The notes under the pieces: generated by a model | Database searches by the model: none | The model's input: the letters and a program-made list of their open reading frames with translations, nothing else | Told to the model about the DNA's origin: nothing | Shown here: in pieces, positions 42,326 to 51,491 of the stretch | How positions within the stretch are numbered: the stretch's first letter is position 1 | Layout: each line of letters opens with the position of its first letter | From: SZUA-36 sp963801195 | GTDB lineage: Bacteria > Pseudomonadota > Gammaproteobacteria > Xanthomonadales > SZUA-36 | Reading direction: 5' to 3' | NCBI GenBank assembly: GCA_963801195.1 | Contig: CAWDDX010000005.1 | Coordinates: forward strand, 1 to 64,000 | Length of the DNA stretch: 64,000 bases | Translations under genes and position numbers: made by a program

Positions 42326-43942
42326 TCAGAGATTCTGGTAATTGGGTCCACTGCCGCCCTCGGGTGTGACCCAGTTTATGATCTTGTATGGATCCTTGAT
42401 ATCGCAGGTTTTGCAGTGTACGCAATTGGCGGCATTGATCTGCAGATGTTTACCCGCGGCGTCCCCATTCTCGACCATTTCGTACACGCTTGCAGGACAG
42501 AATCGGGTGCATGGGTGGTCGTACTCTTCGCCGCACTTCGTGGTGCAGATATCCGGCTCCAGGATCTGCAGGTGTACGGGCTGGTCTTCATCGTGATCTG
42601 TCGCGGCAAAATAAACAAAGGCGAGGCGGTCGCGCGGCGCAAGGTCGCGGTTCACCCAGTGACGGTCAACCGGGGTCCTGTCTTTAAGCTTGTTGAGCGA
42701 GGACCAGTCAGCGTGGTTGTGCAGCGTCCGCGGCAGCCTGCCGGCGGTCACGGTTTCGATCGCCGCTGTGAGCAAGCCGCGCCACAGGCCCTTGTTGAAG
42801 CCCGGGCGGATGTTACGCACCTTTTGCAGTTCCTTCATGACCGGCGATGCCCGCAGGAACGCGTCAAACCCTTCGACATTGCCCCGTTCGGCAATGTGGC
42901 TCGCGGCAAGCATGCCCGAGCGCATCGCCTGGTGTGTGCCCTTGATCTTTGGCAGGTTGAGCAGGCCTGCCGCATCGCCGATCATCAGTGCGCCGGGCAT
43001 TTCGACTCTCGGCAGTGACTGGGCGCCGCCCTCGACGATGGCACGGGCGCCGCCGGAGAGTATTTCACCGCCTTCAAACAGGGGTTTTACGCTGGGGTGA
43101 TGTTTGAATTGCTGGAAGGCCTCAAAGGGGGAGAATTCCGGGTCGGTGTAATCCAGCGCACACACAAATCCGACGGCTACGCGGTCCTTGTCCATGTGAT
43201 AGATAAAGCTGCCACCGTAGGTTTTCGTGTCCAGCGGCCAGCCGATACTGTGATGTACGAGGCCCGGTTTGCACTTGCCGGGTGCGACCTGCCACAGTTC
43301 CTTGATGCCGATACCGTAGACCTGGGGGTCCGAATCCGCATCCAGCCTGAATCGTTTGATCAGCTGTTTGCTCAGGTGTCCACGGCAACCTTCGGCCAGC
43401 ACGGTCAGCGGGGCATGAATCGCAATACCCTGCATATAGGTGTCCTTGGGTTTTCCGTCGCGGTCGACACCCATGTCCCCAATGATGACGCCACCCACGG
43501 CGCCGTCTTCGAGATAGTGGATGTCAGACGCGGCATAACCCGGGAATATATCGACACCGAGGGCTTCGGCCTGCGGCGCCAGCCAGCCGCACAAGGCGCC
43601 CAGCGAGACGATGATATTGCCGTGATTCCGTTGTTGTGGGGGTGTCGGGAGCCTGCGCCTGGATGTCGGCGTCAGGAAGGCAATTTCGTCGTGTGTGACC
43701 GGTATGCAGATCGGTGGTGGCTTGTCCCGCCAGCCTGGCAGCAGTTCATCCAGCGGTCCGGGTTCGATGACCGCGCCGGACAGGATATGCGCACCGACTT
43801 CCGCGCCTTTTTCGATCACGGCGACCGCCAGGTCCTGTTTGAGTTGCTTGAGACGTATGGCGCAGGCCAGGCCCGCCGGTCCTGCACCGACGATGATGAC
43901 GTCGTATTCCATGACTTCACGTTCGGTTTTTGTCTCGTTCAT
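42326..43942 (-). CDS. Electron transfer flavoprotein-ubiquinone oxidoreductase
   Basis: 538 aa, membrane-associated FAD/4Fe-4S enzyme passing electrons from ETF to the quinone pool. The FAD motif is VIIVGAGPAGLACA near the N-terminus; the C-terminal ferredoxin part has CTTKCGEEYDHPCTRFCP and CVHCKTCDIKDP, supplying the cluster cysteines. GDAAGLLNLPKIKGTHQAM is the second FAD-contact block. Lengths and order etfD-etfB-etfA on one strand fit a beta-oxidation or amino-acid-oxidation electron branch. The start ATG at 43942 is slightly upstream of the MEYDVIIVG core, as in many homologues. Confidence 0.96.
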   Translation of the reverse strand: MNETKTEREVMEYDVIIVGAGPAGLACAIRLKQLKQDLAVAVIEKGAEVGAHILSGAVIEPGPLDELLPGWRDKPPPICIPVTHDEIAFLTPTSRRRLPTPPQQRNHGNIIVSLGALCGWLAPQAEALGVDIFPGYAASDIHYLEDGAVGGVIIGDMGVDRDGKPKDTYMQGIAIHAPLTVLAEGCRGHLSKQLIKRFRLDADSDPQVYGIGIKELWQVAPGKCKPGLVHHSIGWPLDTKTYGGSFIYHMDKDRVAVGFVCALDYTDPEFSPFEAFQQFKHHPSVKPLFEGGEILSGGARAIVEGGAQSLPRVEMPGALMIGDAAGLLNLPKIKGTHQAMRSGMLAASHIAERGNVEGFDAFLRASPVMKELQKVRNIRPGFNKGLWRGLLTAAIETVTAGRLPRTLHNHADWSSLNKLKDRTPVDRHWVNRDLAPRDRLAFVYFAATDHDEDQPVHLQILEPDICTTKCGEEYDHPCTRFCPASVYEMVENGDAAGKHLQINAANCVHCKTCDIKDPYKIINWVTPEGGSGPNYQNL

Positions 43943-44168
43943 CCGTATGTCCTGACGCCTGGGTTACAAAGAACAATTATATCGGCAAAGACCACGTCTT
44001 TAAATGCGAATACGGTTTTTAGGCGAATTGACCAACGGTCTCCAGACACTGGATGGTCGCCGGGTTTAAATCCTCCGGGCCGATCATGCTGCGCGGGCGT
44101 GGGAACGGGGTCAAGTGAGCGGGTCTTTCCTTACTGAATTCCTGAAACCGTTCCTCTATACTCACGCG

Positions 44169-45476
44169 ATGAAACTACACACGAAAATCGGTTTGGGTCT
44201 TGTCCTCGGCGGCTTTTTTGGCGGCTTGTGCAATGCATTTTTTGCCGGTCAGCCCTGGCTGGTATTTGTCTCCGACAATATCATGTTCCCGGTTGGCCAG
44301 GTATTCCTGCGGATGCTGTTCATGACGGTGGTGCCGATCGTTTTCACTTCTATCACCCTCGGTGTCGCGGGTATCGGGGACATGAAAACCCTCGGACGCC
44401 TGGGTGGGCGGACCTTTGGTTACTTCGCCATGTCCACACTGATAGCCGCCACCATTGGCCTGACGCTGGTCAACACGATCAAGCCCGGCAGCGGTTTGCC
44501 CGAGCAGACACGCAATGAATTGATGGAGAAATTCTCCGGCGGGGCGCAGGGCATGATGAACTCCGGCCCACCGGATTTTGGTATCAATACCTTTGTGAAC
44601 ATCGTTCCGCGGAACCCGGTCGCTGCAGCCGCCAACATGGACATGCTGGCACTGATTTTCTTCGCACTGATATTCGGTGCTGCACTGACCATCATTCCAC
44701 GTGAACGCGCGCAACCGGTCATCAACGTGCTGGAGGGGATCGGCGATGCGATAATCGCCATCATCAACTGGGCGATGAAACTCGCACCGTATGGTGTATT
44801 CGGATTGATTTTTGTCATTACATCACGCTTTGGGTGGTCGATCCTGGCCCAGTTGGGCATGTACGTCGTGGTGGTGCTTGTCGGCCTGTTGCTGCACGCC
44901 ACCATCGGCATTTCCGGCCTGGTCAGGTTCTTCGGCAAGATGAACCCGGTGACTTTCTGGCGTTCGATCGCGGCGCCGATCATCACGGGTTTTTCGACCA
45001 GTTCCAGCATGGCGACACTGCCTACCTCGATTGCGACCGCTGAAAACCAGCTCGACGTACAGCCAAAAATCGCCGGGTTCGTGCTGCCGCTGGGCGCGAC
45101 GATGAACATGAACGGCACGGCGCTTTTTGAAGGCGTGACGGTATTGTTCCTGGCACAGGTTTTTGGTGTGGACCTCTCGTTCGGCTCCCAGATCATCGTG
45201 GTCATTCTGGCAGTCCTCACCGCGATCGGCGCCGCCGGCGTTCCCGGTGGTTCGCTGCCGCTGATGATGCTGGTGATGGCAACCGTGGGTGTGCCGCCGG
45301 AGGGTATCGCGATCATCCTTGGCGTGGACCGCATACTGGATATGAGCCGCACGACCCTGAACGTGTGCGGTGACATTTCCGCGAGTGTTTACGTGGACCG
45401 TATCGACCGCGAATTGGAGGGTCTGCCAGCGGCGGAACCGGTGCTTGTCAAGGAAACGGCGGGGTCTTCAGCCTAA
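44169..45476 (+). CDS. Dicarboxylate/amino acid:cation symporter (DAACS)
   Basis: 435 aa sodium- or proton-coupled glutamate/dicarboxylate symporter. I chose the ATG at 44169 (MKLHTKIGLGLVLGGFFGG). About eight membrane helices; the Ser-rich hairpin GFSTSSSMATLPTSI, the GATMNMNGTALFEGVTVLFLAQ ion/substrate site and the DRILDMSRTTLNVCGD motif are typical (given in parts). Substrate may be glutamate, aspartate or C4-dicarboxylates. A TATACT hexamer ends 6 nt before the ATG, and no ribosome site is visible, so a leaderless transcript is conceivable. It converges on the ABC-2 permease gene. Confidence 0.93.
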   Translation: MKLHTKIGLGLVLGGFFGGLCNAFFAGQPWLVFVSDNIMFPVGQVFLRMLFMTVVPIVFTSITLGVAGIGDMKTLGRLGGRTFGYFAMSTLIAATIGLTLVNTIKPGSGLPEQTRNELMEKFSGGAQGMMNSGPPDFGINTFVNIVPRNPVAAAANMDMLALIFFALIFGAALTIIPRERAQPVINVLEGIGDAIIAIINWAMKLAPYGVFGLIFVITSRFGWSILAQLGMYVVVVLVGLLLHATIGISGLVRFFGKMNPVTFWRSIAAPIITGFSTSSSMATLPTSIATAENQLDVQPKIAGFVLPLGATMNMNGTALFEGVTVLFLAQVFGVDLSFGSQIIVVILAVLTAIGAAGVPGGSLPLMMLVMATVGVPPEGIAIILGVDRILDMSRTTLNVCGDISASVYVDRIDRELEGLPAAEPVLVKETAGSSA

Positions 45477-45513
45477 CCAGCCCTGGTCACGCGCGTCCGT
45501 CGCAGCGGCCGGC

Positions 45514-46611
45514 TTAATCCAGGCGCTTGCTGAAACGCATGATGGCCAGTGACATCAGTATCACGATAAAGCCGCCCAGCACCAACAGCTCACCCGAAAG
45601 CTCCTGCAGGCTTGCGCCGCGCAGCATGACGCCGCGGATCAGACGTATGAAGTGGGTCAGCGGTAACACTTCCGCAATCATCTGGGCGGGTCGTGGCATA
45701 CCGGCAAACGGAAACATGAAACCGGACAGCAGGATGGATGGCAGCAGTACAAAGAAGCTCAATTGCATCGCCTGGAACTGCGTGCTGACGAGCGTTGAAA
45801 TCACCAGGCCAAGCGCCAGGTTGGCGACGATAAAGACCAGCGTAATGACATAGATGTTCAAAAGGCTTCCCGCCATCGGAACATGGAACAGGAAATGTCC
45901 CAGCAACAGCACCAGGCTGACCTGGATCAGGCCGATGAATACGTAGGGAATGATTTTGGCCAGCATCAGTTCCGGGGTCTTGACCGGCGTGGTAATCAAC
46001 AGTTCCAGGTTGCCGCGCTCGCGTTCGCGGACGATGGCCACCGCGGTGAAAAGGATCATTGTCATGGTCAGGATGACCCCGACCAGGCCGGGTACCGTGT
46101 TGACCGGTGAACGCCGTTCCGGATTGTAGTAGGTGCGAAGCTCCATCGGCGGCGGCCGGTCGTTGTAGGGCGAGGTCCTGCTCTGCAGGGTGACCTGTGC
46201 GAGTTGCGAGGCCGCGCCCTGCACCACCGTGTCGGAGCCGTCCACCAGCAACTGCACGGCAGACCGGTTGGTCTCGTGCCGACGGCGGTCAAAATCGGGT
46301 GGTATGAAAATTCCAACACTGATTTTCCCCTGGCGCATCAGGTGCTCCAGTTCTTCGGCGCTGCTGACCTGTTTGACCACGTTGATGATCTGGCTTTGGG
46401 ACATATCCATCACCAACTGACGGGATGCCGAGCTGGACGCAAGATCGGCAACGGCGGCATCCAGGTGACGCACATCCATGTTGATGGCATAGCCGAACAT
46501 CAGCAACTGTATGACAGGAATGCCCACGATCATGCCAAACGTCAGCCTGTCACGACGCAATTGACGCACCTCTTTCCTGACGATGGCGAGGATTCTTTGC
46601 AGCGATTTCAT
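45514..46611 (-). CDS. ABC-2 type permease
   Basis: 365 aa from the ATG 46611 (MKSLQRILAIVRKEVRQLRRDR), which is the natural N-terminus of YbhS/YhhJ-like exporter permeases. One N-terminal helix, a large periplasmic domain (about 50-170, QSQIINVVKQVSSAEELEHLM), then five C-terminal helices with the permease motif VRERERGNLELLITTPVKTPELMLAKIIPY (in parts). It overlaps the ATPase gene by 4 nt. With the ATPase, HlyD-like protein and TetR it forms a drug-efflux-like exporter unit. Confidence 0.9.
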   Translation of the reverse strand: MKSLQRILAIVRKEVRQLRRDRLTFGMIVGIPVIQLLMFGYAINMDVRHLDAAVADLASSSASRQLVMDMSQSQIINVVKQVSSAEELEHLMRQGKISVGIFIPPDFDRRRHETNRSAVQLLVDGSDTVVQGAASQLAQVTLQSRTSPYNDRPPPMELRTYYNPERRSPVNTVPGLVGVILTMTMILFTAVAIVRERERGNLELLITTPVKTPELMLAKIIPYVFIGLIQVSLVLLLGHFLFHVPMAGSLLNIYVITLVFIVANLALGLVISTLVSTQFQAMQLSFFVLLPSILLSGFMFPFAGMPRPAQMIAEVLPLTHFIRLIRGVMLRGASLQELSGELLVLGGFIVILMSLAIMRFSKRLD

Positions 46612-47546
46612 GACGGGGATTTCTTCGCCCGCGTCGATGCGACAAAAACGTCTTCGAGGCCCGCTTCGGCGCTGATGCAAGATTTCAGACTCAAGCCGTT
46701 GTTTTTGATCACTTCACCAATGGCGACCTCGGGTGAGGACAGGTCGCTTGCAACCATCACGCGCAGCACATTGCCGATCTGGGCCGAACTGTGCACGAAA
46801 GCCTGTTCTTCGAGCAATTTTCCGACGCGGCGTGGCTGGTCGGATTCCACCAGGACAATTTGCGCATCGATTGCAGCCTGCAATTGCGCCGGGCTGCCCT
46901 CGGCCACCAGCACGCCCTTGTCGAGGATCGCCAGCGCATGGCAGCGTTCCGCCTCGTCCATGTAATGGGTGGAAACCAGGATTGTCGTGCCCTCGGCAAC
47001 GAGGTCGAACAGGGACTCCCAGAATGCCCGCCGGTTTTCGGGGTCAACCGCGCTGGTTGGTTCATCCAGGAAAAGCAGTTCCGGCTCGTGCAAAGTGGTT
47101 GCGGCCAGTGCCAGTCGCTGTTTCTGACCACCGCTGAGGGTGCCGGCCCGCTGCCCGACCAGGCTGTCCAGTTCATAACGTTCAGTGGCGAGCCCGATGC
47201 GCTCGGTTTTGAGTTGTTTGTCCAGCGTGTAAATGTCGGCCATGAATTGCAGGTTCTCCATGACGGTCAGGTCTTCGAAGAGCGAGAATTTTTGTGTCAT
47301 GTAACCGACTTTCAGACGCAGTGCTTCGGCCTCCCTGGGGATCGCGTAGCCCAGCACGTCGATATCACCGGCGGTGGGTGTGAGCAGCCCGCAGAGCATA
47401 CGTATGGCGGTGGTTTTTCCCGACCCGTTCGGACCCAGAAAACCATAGATGCGCGAGCGCGGAACCTCCAGGTCCAGCGACCGCACGGCCTTGACCTTGC
47501 CAAAGTCCTTGCAAAGGCCCCGCGCCCGGATGGCCAGTTCAGTCAT
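46608..47546 (-). CDS. ABC transporter ATPase
   Basis: 312 aa from the ATG 47546 (MTELAIRARGLCKDFGKVKAVRSLDLEVP). Walker A is GPNGSGKTT, the signature is LSGGQKQRLAL, Walker B LLFLDEPTSAVD, and the switch His follows in ILVSTHYMDEA. A C-terminal regulatory part (about 225-312) carries ETF-like repeats typical of YbhF-type exporters. Its start overlaps the HlyD gene end by 8 nt. It drives export through the permease encoded downstream. Confidence 0.93.
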   Translation of the reverse strand: MTELAIRARGLCKDFGKVKAVRSLDLEVPRSRIYGFLGPNGSGKTTAIRMLCGLLTPTAGDIDVLGYAIPREAEALRLKVGYMTQKFSLFEDLTVMENLQFMADIYTLDKQLKTERIGLATERYELDSLVGQRAGTLSGGQKQRLALAATTLHEPELLFLDEPTSAVDPENRRAFWESLFDLVAEGTTILVSTHYMDEAERCHALAILDKGVLVAEGSPAQLQAAIDAQIVLVESDQPRRVGKLLEEQAFVHSSAQIGNVLRVMVASDLSSPEVAIGEVIKNNGLSLKSCISAEAGLEDVFVASTRAKKSPS

Positions 47547-48501
47547 TGGCGGCAACGGCCGGAAAATCGACTTCGAGCGGAACACCCGAGGGCAGGGACG
47601 CTGCATCCGGTACGTCGACTTCCGCCAGGTAGCTCAGACGCGAACGGTCGTGCTCGGTGAGTGCGAAATAGGGGGTGAAGCTGGCATCCGTCGACACCCA
47701 GCGAACGGTGCCGGTAAAGACTCGCGAGTGGCCGTCAACACGCACCTTGAGTTGTTTGCCCGGTTGAATCGAGGCCCGCAAGGGTTCGGGGACATAGATG
47801 CGCGCATAGGTTCTCGCCGAATCCAGTATCACGCAAACGGTTGCGCCGATCGGAGGCCGTTCACCCAACAGGTAAAGACGTTTGTCCAGCATGCCGTCGA
47901 TCGGGGCATACACCTTGAGGCGATTGATATCGAGCCGTATCCGCTCGACACCCGCAGCGGCGGCCTCGAGTGCCGCCGCGGCCTGGTCCAGTTCCTCGAC
48001 CCTTGTACCATTGAGCAGTGTGTTCAGTGTTTCGGTTGCCGCCTTCTCGGCTGCAATGCTGGTCTCTGACCGGGTGATCGCGAGATCCAGCGTGGACTGA
48101 TCCGACAGCTTGCGTGCAAATAGCGCTTGTACGCGCTTCAGGTTGGCAGCGGCGTTCCTGGCGGAAGAACGCGCCGACGCCAGCTGCGCGCGCGCCTCGC
48201 CGATGGTTTCGCTGCGCGGACCGTGCTCGAGCTCGGCCAAACGGGCCGCGGCCTGGTCCCTGAGCGCCGTTTGTTGCGCCAGTATCCTCTCCAGGCGGGC
48301 CGGGTCCTGTTCAAGGATCAGGTCGCCGGCCTCGAGTAGTTGACCGTCTTTTACGTGCAGGGCGATGATGGGCTCGTTGCTTTCGACCGTGACGTCGACC
48401 CGGTCGCGCTCAAGCGTGCCCACCATGAAGGTTTGCTCGTTGTTGCTGCAGGCGACGAGACCCAGCAACAGGAGCGGCAACAGGCAATTTCTGGGATTCA
48501 T
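47539..48501 (-). CDS. HlyD-family periplasmic adaptor, lipoprotein
   Basis: 320 aa. A lipobox (LGLVACSNN, Cys about 18) instead of a membrane anchor, then the barrel-sandwich hybrid halves (NEPIIALHVKDGQLLEAGDLILEQD and DGMLDKRLYLLGERPPIGATVC) around a long alpha-helical hairpin (about 75-175, Ala/Arg/Glu-rich). The C-terminal RVDGHSRVFTGTVRW is the beta-barrel part. It links the inner-membrane exporter to an outer-membrane channel that is not encoded here. The start overlaps the TetR gene by 4 nt (ATGA). Confidence 0.88.
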   Translation of the reverse strand: MNPRNCLLPLLLLGLVACSNNEQTFMVGTLERDRVDVTVESNEPIIALHVKDGQLLEAGDLILEQDPARLERILAQQTALRDQAAARLAELEHGPRSETIGEARAQLASARSSARNAAANLKRVQALFARKLSDQSTLDLAITRSETSIAAEKAATETLNTLLNGTRVEELDQAAAALEAAAAGVERIRLDINRLKVYAPIDGMLDKRLYLLGERPPIGATVCVILDSARTYARIYVPEPLRASIQPGKQLKVRVDGHSRVFTGTVRWVSTDASFTPYFALTEHDRSRLSYLAEVDVPDAASLPSGVPLEVDFPAVAAND

Positions 48502-49142
48502 TGTTTCATACCGTGAATGAGCAGGTGTTTAACCTGCTGTTTGATAAATTCAATTCCCGCATCGTCATACTTGACGCCGAGTACCGGTTCGGCCAGCGTG
48601 CGGGCAATAAAAGGAAACATGCACACCGCCATTAAAAGCATCGAGGCAACCGCCGGGTCCGAGTCGCCGTGCAAGCGGCCGGCTGCTTTTTCCCTGCCGA
48701 GCAGAGCGGGCAGGGCGCCGCCGAGCCGCGGCGCCATGTTGTCGATGAAGTACTGCCGCATTTCACCGCCAGGCAGAAATACTTCGCGTACCAGAAGCCG
48801 TGGCACATTGGGGTGCTTGGCGGCCATCGAGATCATCAGGTCGGCGAGCAGTTCGGGTGATGCCTCGGGAGCGTTTTTCATTTCGGTAATCGCCCGAGCC
48901 AGGGGTGCGACCGCGCGTTCCAGCACGCTTTGTAACAGCTTTGTCTTTTGCCCGAAGTAATAATGCACCAGGGCGGGGTTCACACCTGATCCATCTGCGA
49001 TCCGGCGTATGGAAACGGCGGCGTAACCGTTTTCCGCAAACAGTTCTTCAGCCGTATCGAGAATCTGCTTTTTCAGATCCTGCTGGTCTGTATCGGCCGG
49101 CCGGCCCCGGGCGCGTTCCCGTTGACTTGTAGTCTGCTTCAT
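48498..49142 (-). CDS. TetR-family repressor of the exporter operon
   Basis: 214 aa. The HTH (about 25-70) reads LKKQILDTAEELFAENGYAAVSIRRIADGSGVNPALVHYYFG in sequence; the C-terminal ligand domain is helical. It is the first gene of its own operon, followed by the HlyD, ATPase and permease genes. A perfect 20-bp palindrome lies 9 bp upstream of its start, the expected autoregulatory operator. It likely binds the exported compound and derepresses the operon. Confidence 0.9.
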   Translation of the reverse strand: MKQTTSQRERARGRPADTDQQDLKKQILDTAEELFAENGYAAVSIRRIADGSGVNPALVHYYFGQKTKLLQSVLERAVAPLARAITEMKNAPEASPELLADLMISMAAKHPNVPRLLVREVFLPGGEMRQYFIDNMAPRLGGALPALLGREKAAGRLHGDSDPAVASMLLMAVCMFPFIARTLAEPVLGVKYDDAGIEFIKQQVKHLLIHGMKQ

Positions 49143-49151
49143 GTCCCTATA

Positions 49152-49171
49152 TTAATTAAACGTTTAATTAA
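49152..49171. promoter_or_regulatory. Perfect palindromic operator before tetR
   Basis: TTAATTAAACGTTTAATTAA, 20 bp with no mismatch, is centred between positions 49161 and 49162, in the 78-bp gap between the TetR gene and dusA. It is the obvious binding site for the TetR dimer and may also affect dusA. Confidence 0.8.
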
Positions 49172-49220
49172 ATACAAGTGAATGTGTTTCCTGCGTTCAG
49201 AATCTGTAGAATCGGCGCTT

Positions 49221-50243
49221 ATGAATACCCGCGGGAAAAAAGATATGGACAGGACGTTATCGGTTGCGCCCATGATGGACTGGACCGACCGGCATTGCCG
49301 TTTCTTCCACAGATTGCTGTCGCCCTCCGCGCTGTTGTACACGGAGATGGTCACCACCGGCGCGATCATCCATGGCGACGCCGACCGTTTCCTGGCTTTT
49401 AACCCGGAGGAGCAGCCCCTGGCCTTGCAGTTGGGCGGTTGTGATCCTGCAGACCTGGCGGCCTGCGCGCGCATTGCCGAGGCGCGCGGGTTCAGTGAAA
49501 TCAACCTGAATGTCGGTTGCCCGTCCGACCGCGTGCAGCGTGGTCGCTTTGGCGCCTGCCTGATGCTGGAACCTGAGCTGGTCAGGGATTGCATGTCGGC
49601 CATGCTGGAGGCGGTTGATATCCCGGTGACCATCAAGACCCGGCTGGGCGTGGATGACCACGACAGTTACCCGTACATGGCGGATTTCGTCGGCCGCGTG
49701 GCGGAAAGCGGCTGCCGGGTATTCATCATGCATGCACGCAAGGCGTTGCTGGCCGGTTTGAGTCCGAAGCAGAACCGCGATGTGCCGCCGCTGCACTATG
49801 ACTGGGTCTATCGGCTCAAGCAGGTGTCGCCGGAGCTTACGATCGTCGTCAACGGCGGGATCGACTCGGTTGCGGCGGTTAAAGACCATCTCAGGCACGT
49901 CGACGGTGTCATGTTGGGCCGGGCTGCGTATCATACGCCGTGGTTGCTGGCCGAATGTCAGCAGCAATTGTTTGACGGGCAGACCCTGACAACACGCGAG
50001 GATGTGATCGAATCCATGAATGAGTATCTTGAAAACCAGCAAAGCCGGGGCGTTGCGGTAAAACATATCAGCCGGCATTTACTGGGTCTGTTCCAGGGAT
50101 TACCGGGTGCCAGGGCATGGCGGCGTTACCTGAGTGAAAATGCCTTCAGGGATGACCACAATACCGAGTTGCTCAACCAGGCCCTGGGCGCCATGAAGGG
50201 CGCTACCGGAAAATCGCGTTACCTCGAAGCAACACCTCTGTGA
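49221..50243 (+). CDS. dusA: tRNA-dihydrouridine synthase A
   Basis: 340 aa from the ATG 49221 (MNTRGKKDMDRTLSVAPMMDWTD); an ATG at 49245 is also possible. FMN-dependent reduction of U20/U20a in tRNA. SVAPMMDWTDRHCRFFHR, YTEMVTTGAIIHGD, LQLGGCDPADLA, INLNVGCPSDRVQRGRFGACLM (catalytic Cys), TIKTRLGVDD and HARKALLAGLSPKQNR are the DusA blocks. The C-terminal helical domain ends RHLLGLFQGLPGARAWRRYLS. Its stop overlaps the GTG start of the following amidinotransferase gene. Confidence 0.96.
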   Translation: MNTRGKKDMDRTLSVAPMMDWTDRHCRFFHRLLSPSALLYTEMVTTGAIIHGDADRFLAFNPEEQPLALQLGGCDPADLAACARIAEARGFSEINLNVGCPSDRVQRGRFGACLMLEPELVRDCMSAMLEAVDIPVTIKTRLGVDDHDSYPYMADFVGRVAESGCRVFIMHARKALLAGLSPKQNRDVPPLHYDWVYRLKQVSPELTIVVNGGIDSVAAVKDHLRHVDGVMLGRAAYHTPWLLAECQQQLFDGQTLTTREDVIESMNEYLENQQSRGVAVKHISRHLLGLFQGLPGARAWRRYLSENAFRDDHNTELLNQALGAMKGATGKSRYLEATPL

Positions 50244-51154
50244 TCGTCGACAATCCTGCGGATTTCCTCGCCAGGTTGGCAGCAGAGGACTTTCCGGTCG
50301 TGGGTCCGGCCCATGCAAAGGCCGTGTTCCTGGTTGAGCCAGCGGATTTCACCGTAAATGCCGAATCCGCCATCGACAACCATTACATGGACCTGGACCA
50401 CAAGGCGGATGCAAAACGTGCGCTCGGTCAGGCACGGGGTCTCGCCGGCCTGATCGCCGCGCAGGGAATCGAGGTGGTCACTTTTACCGGCAGGCGCGAG
50501 ACACCCGATGGCGTTTTTCCCAACAATGTTTTCGCCACCACGCCCGGGCGCTTTATCGTTGGACGCATGCTGCGGCCGAGCAGGCAGAAAGAGGCGGAGC
50601 GGCCGGATATCCGGGCCTATTTCAGTACGCGGCATTACCGGGAGATTGACCTCAGCGGTTCAGACATGGTCGCCGAACTGACGGGCACACTGATCATCGA
50701 TTCCGCAAGACGCATTGGTTTTTGCGGCATGACCGGGCGGGTCGACCGGGCCGGTCTCGAGGCCATGCACGAGGCATTCGATCTGAAGATGACGTTCAGT
50801 TTTGAATTGCGGCCCGAGGAGTACCACACCAACGTCATCATGATGGTGCTCGCAAGCCGAGCCTGCGTGATTTATCCGGGCGGCTTCACCGACCCGGCGG
50901 TAGCTGCGGCGATTGCCAAAGCGTTTCCGGGCCGCACGCTGGTACTGAATGCGGAGGAACAGCTTGCATTCGCCGCCAATTGCATTGCCCTGACCGAAAA
51001 CGACTTGTTCATGAGCAGGACTGCGTTCGACGCCCTTCGCGAGTCGAGCCGCGAGACGCTTGAGGGCTGGGGGTTTACGATCCACAGTACGGCCCTGGAT
51101 GAAATCGAGAAAGCCGGTGGAAGTTTACGCTGCATGGTGGCGGAAATTTTTTGA
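50240..51154 (+). CDS. Arginine deiminase/amidinotransferase-family hydrolase (CtlX-like)
   Basis: 304 aa. Pentein-fold enzyme: PDGVFPNNVFATTPG near residue 94, an HxxE-like YHTNVIMMVLASR, and the catalytic Cys near the end (GGSLRCMVAEIF, the SxRC pattern). The overall pattern is that of citrulline-utilising hydrolases (CtlX) and related arginine deiminase-like proteins, probably removing ureido or guanidino nitrogen. The exact substrate is inferred from the family. The GTG start overlaps dusA by 4 nt; it is an unusual partner. Confidence 0.82.
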   Translation: MIVDNPADFLARLAAEDFPVVGPAHAKAVFLVEPADFTVNAESAIDNHYMDLDHKADAKRALGQARGLAGLIAAQGIEVVTFTGRRETPDGVFPNNVFATTPGRFIVGRMLRPSRQKEAERPDIRAYFSTRHYREIDLSGSDMVAELTGTLIIDSARRIGFCGMTGRVDRAGLEAMHEAFDLKMTFSFELRPEEYHTNVIMMVLASRACVIYPGGFTDPAVAAAIAKAFPGRTLVLNAEEQLAFAANCIALTENDLFMSRTAFDALRESSRETLEGWGFTIHSTALDEIEKAGGSLRCMVAEIF

Positions 51155-51243
51155 TCCGGGGGTAATTGTTCAGGAGCAATTCACCTGCTTGGGGTAGAAT
51201 GACTCATCTGTTCGAGGACCTGCCGGAAATCAACCGAATTGTA

Positions 51244-51489
51244 ATGAAACGAAAAATGCTACGAAAATTGAGCTTGCTGCTGATGCTATTACTGCTGTCG
51301 GTGTCCGCTTACGCCATTACTTTGGAGGAGGCGGCACAGCAGGCGGCGAGACAAAATGATGCCAAGGTGTTGTCGGCGAGGACGGTCAAAGAGGGTGACC
51401 GTCGCATCCACGAGATCAAGTTGCTGACCAAGGACGGCGTTGTCAAGACCGTGAGGGTTCCGGACAACAGCAAGTCGAAAAAGCATTAA
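51244..51489 (+). CDS. Small periplasmic PepSY-like protein
   Basis: 81 aa from the ATG 51244. Signal peptide (about 1-24, LLLMLLLLSVSAYA), then ITLEEAAQQAARQNDAKVLSARTVKEGDRRIHEIKLLTKDGVVKTVRVP in pieces, which has the PepSY-like strand pattern (KVLSARxxxEG...HEIKLLTKDG). It lies 2 nt before a PhoP-like response-regulator gene, and such small proteins commonly accompany and modulate these two-component systems. The 26 residues upstream in the long frame are not conserved-looking. Confidence 0.8.
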   Translation: MKRKMLRKLSLLLMLLLLSVSAYAITLEEAAQQAARQNDAKVLSARTVKEGDRRIHEIKLLTKDGVVKTVRVPDNSKSKKH

Positions 51490-51491
51490 TC

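Noticed and set aside
42300..42425. N-terminal extension of EtfB
   Set aside because: The extension is not conserved and overlaps etfD; the natural start is MKILVGIKRVVDYN at 42299.
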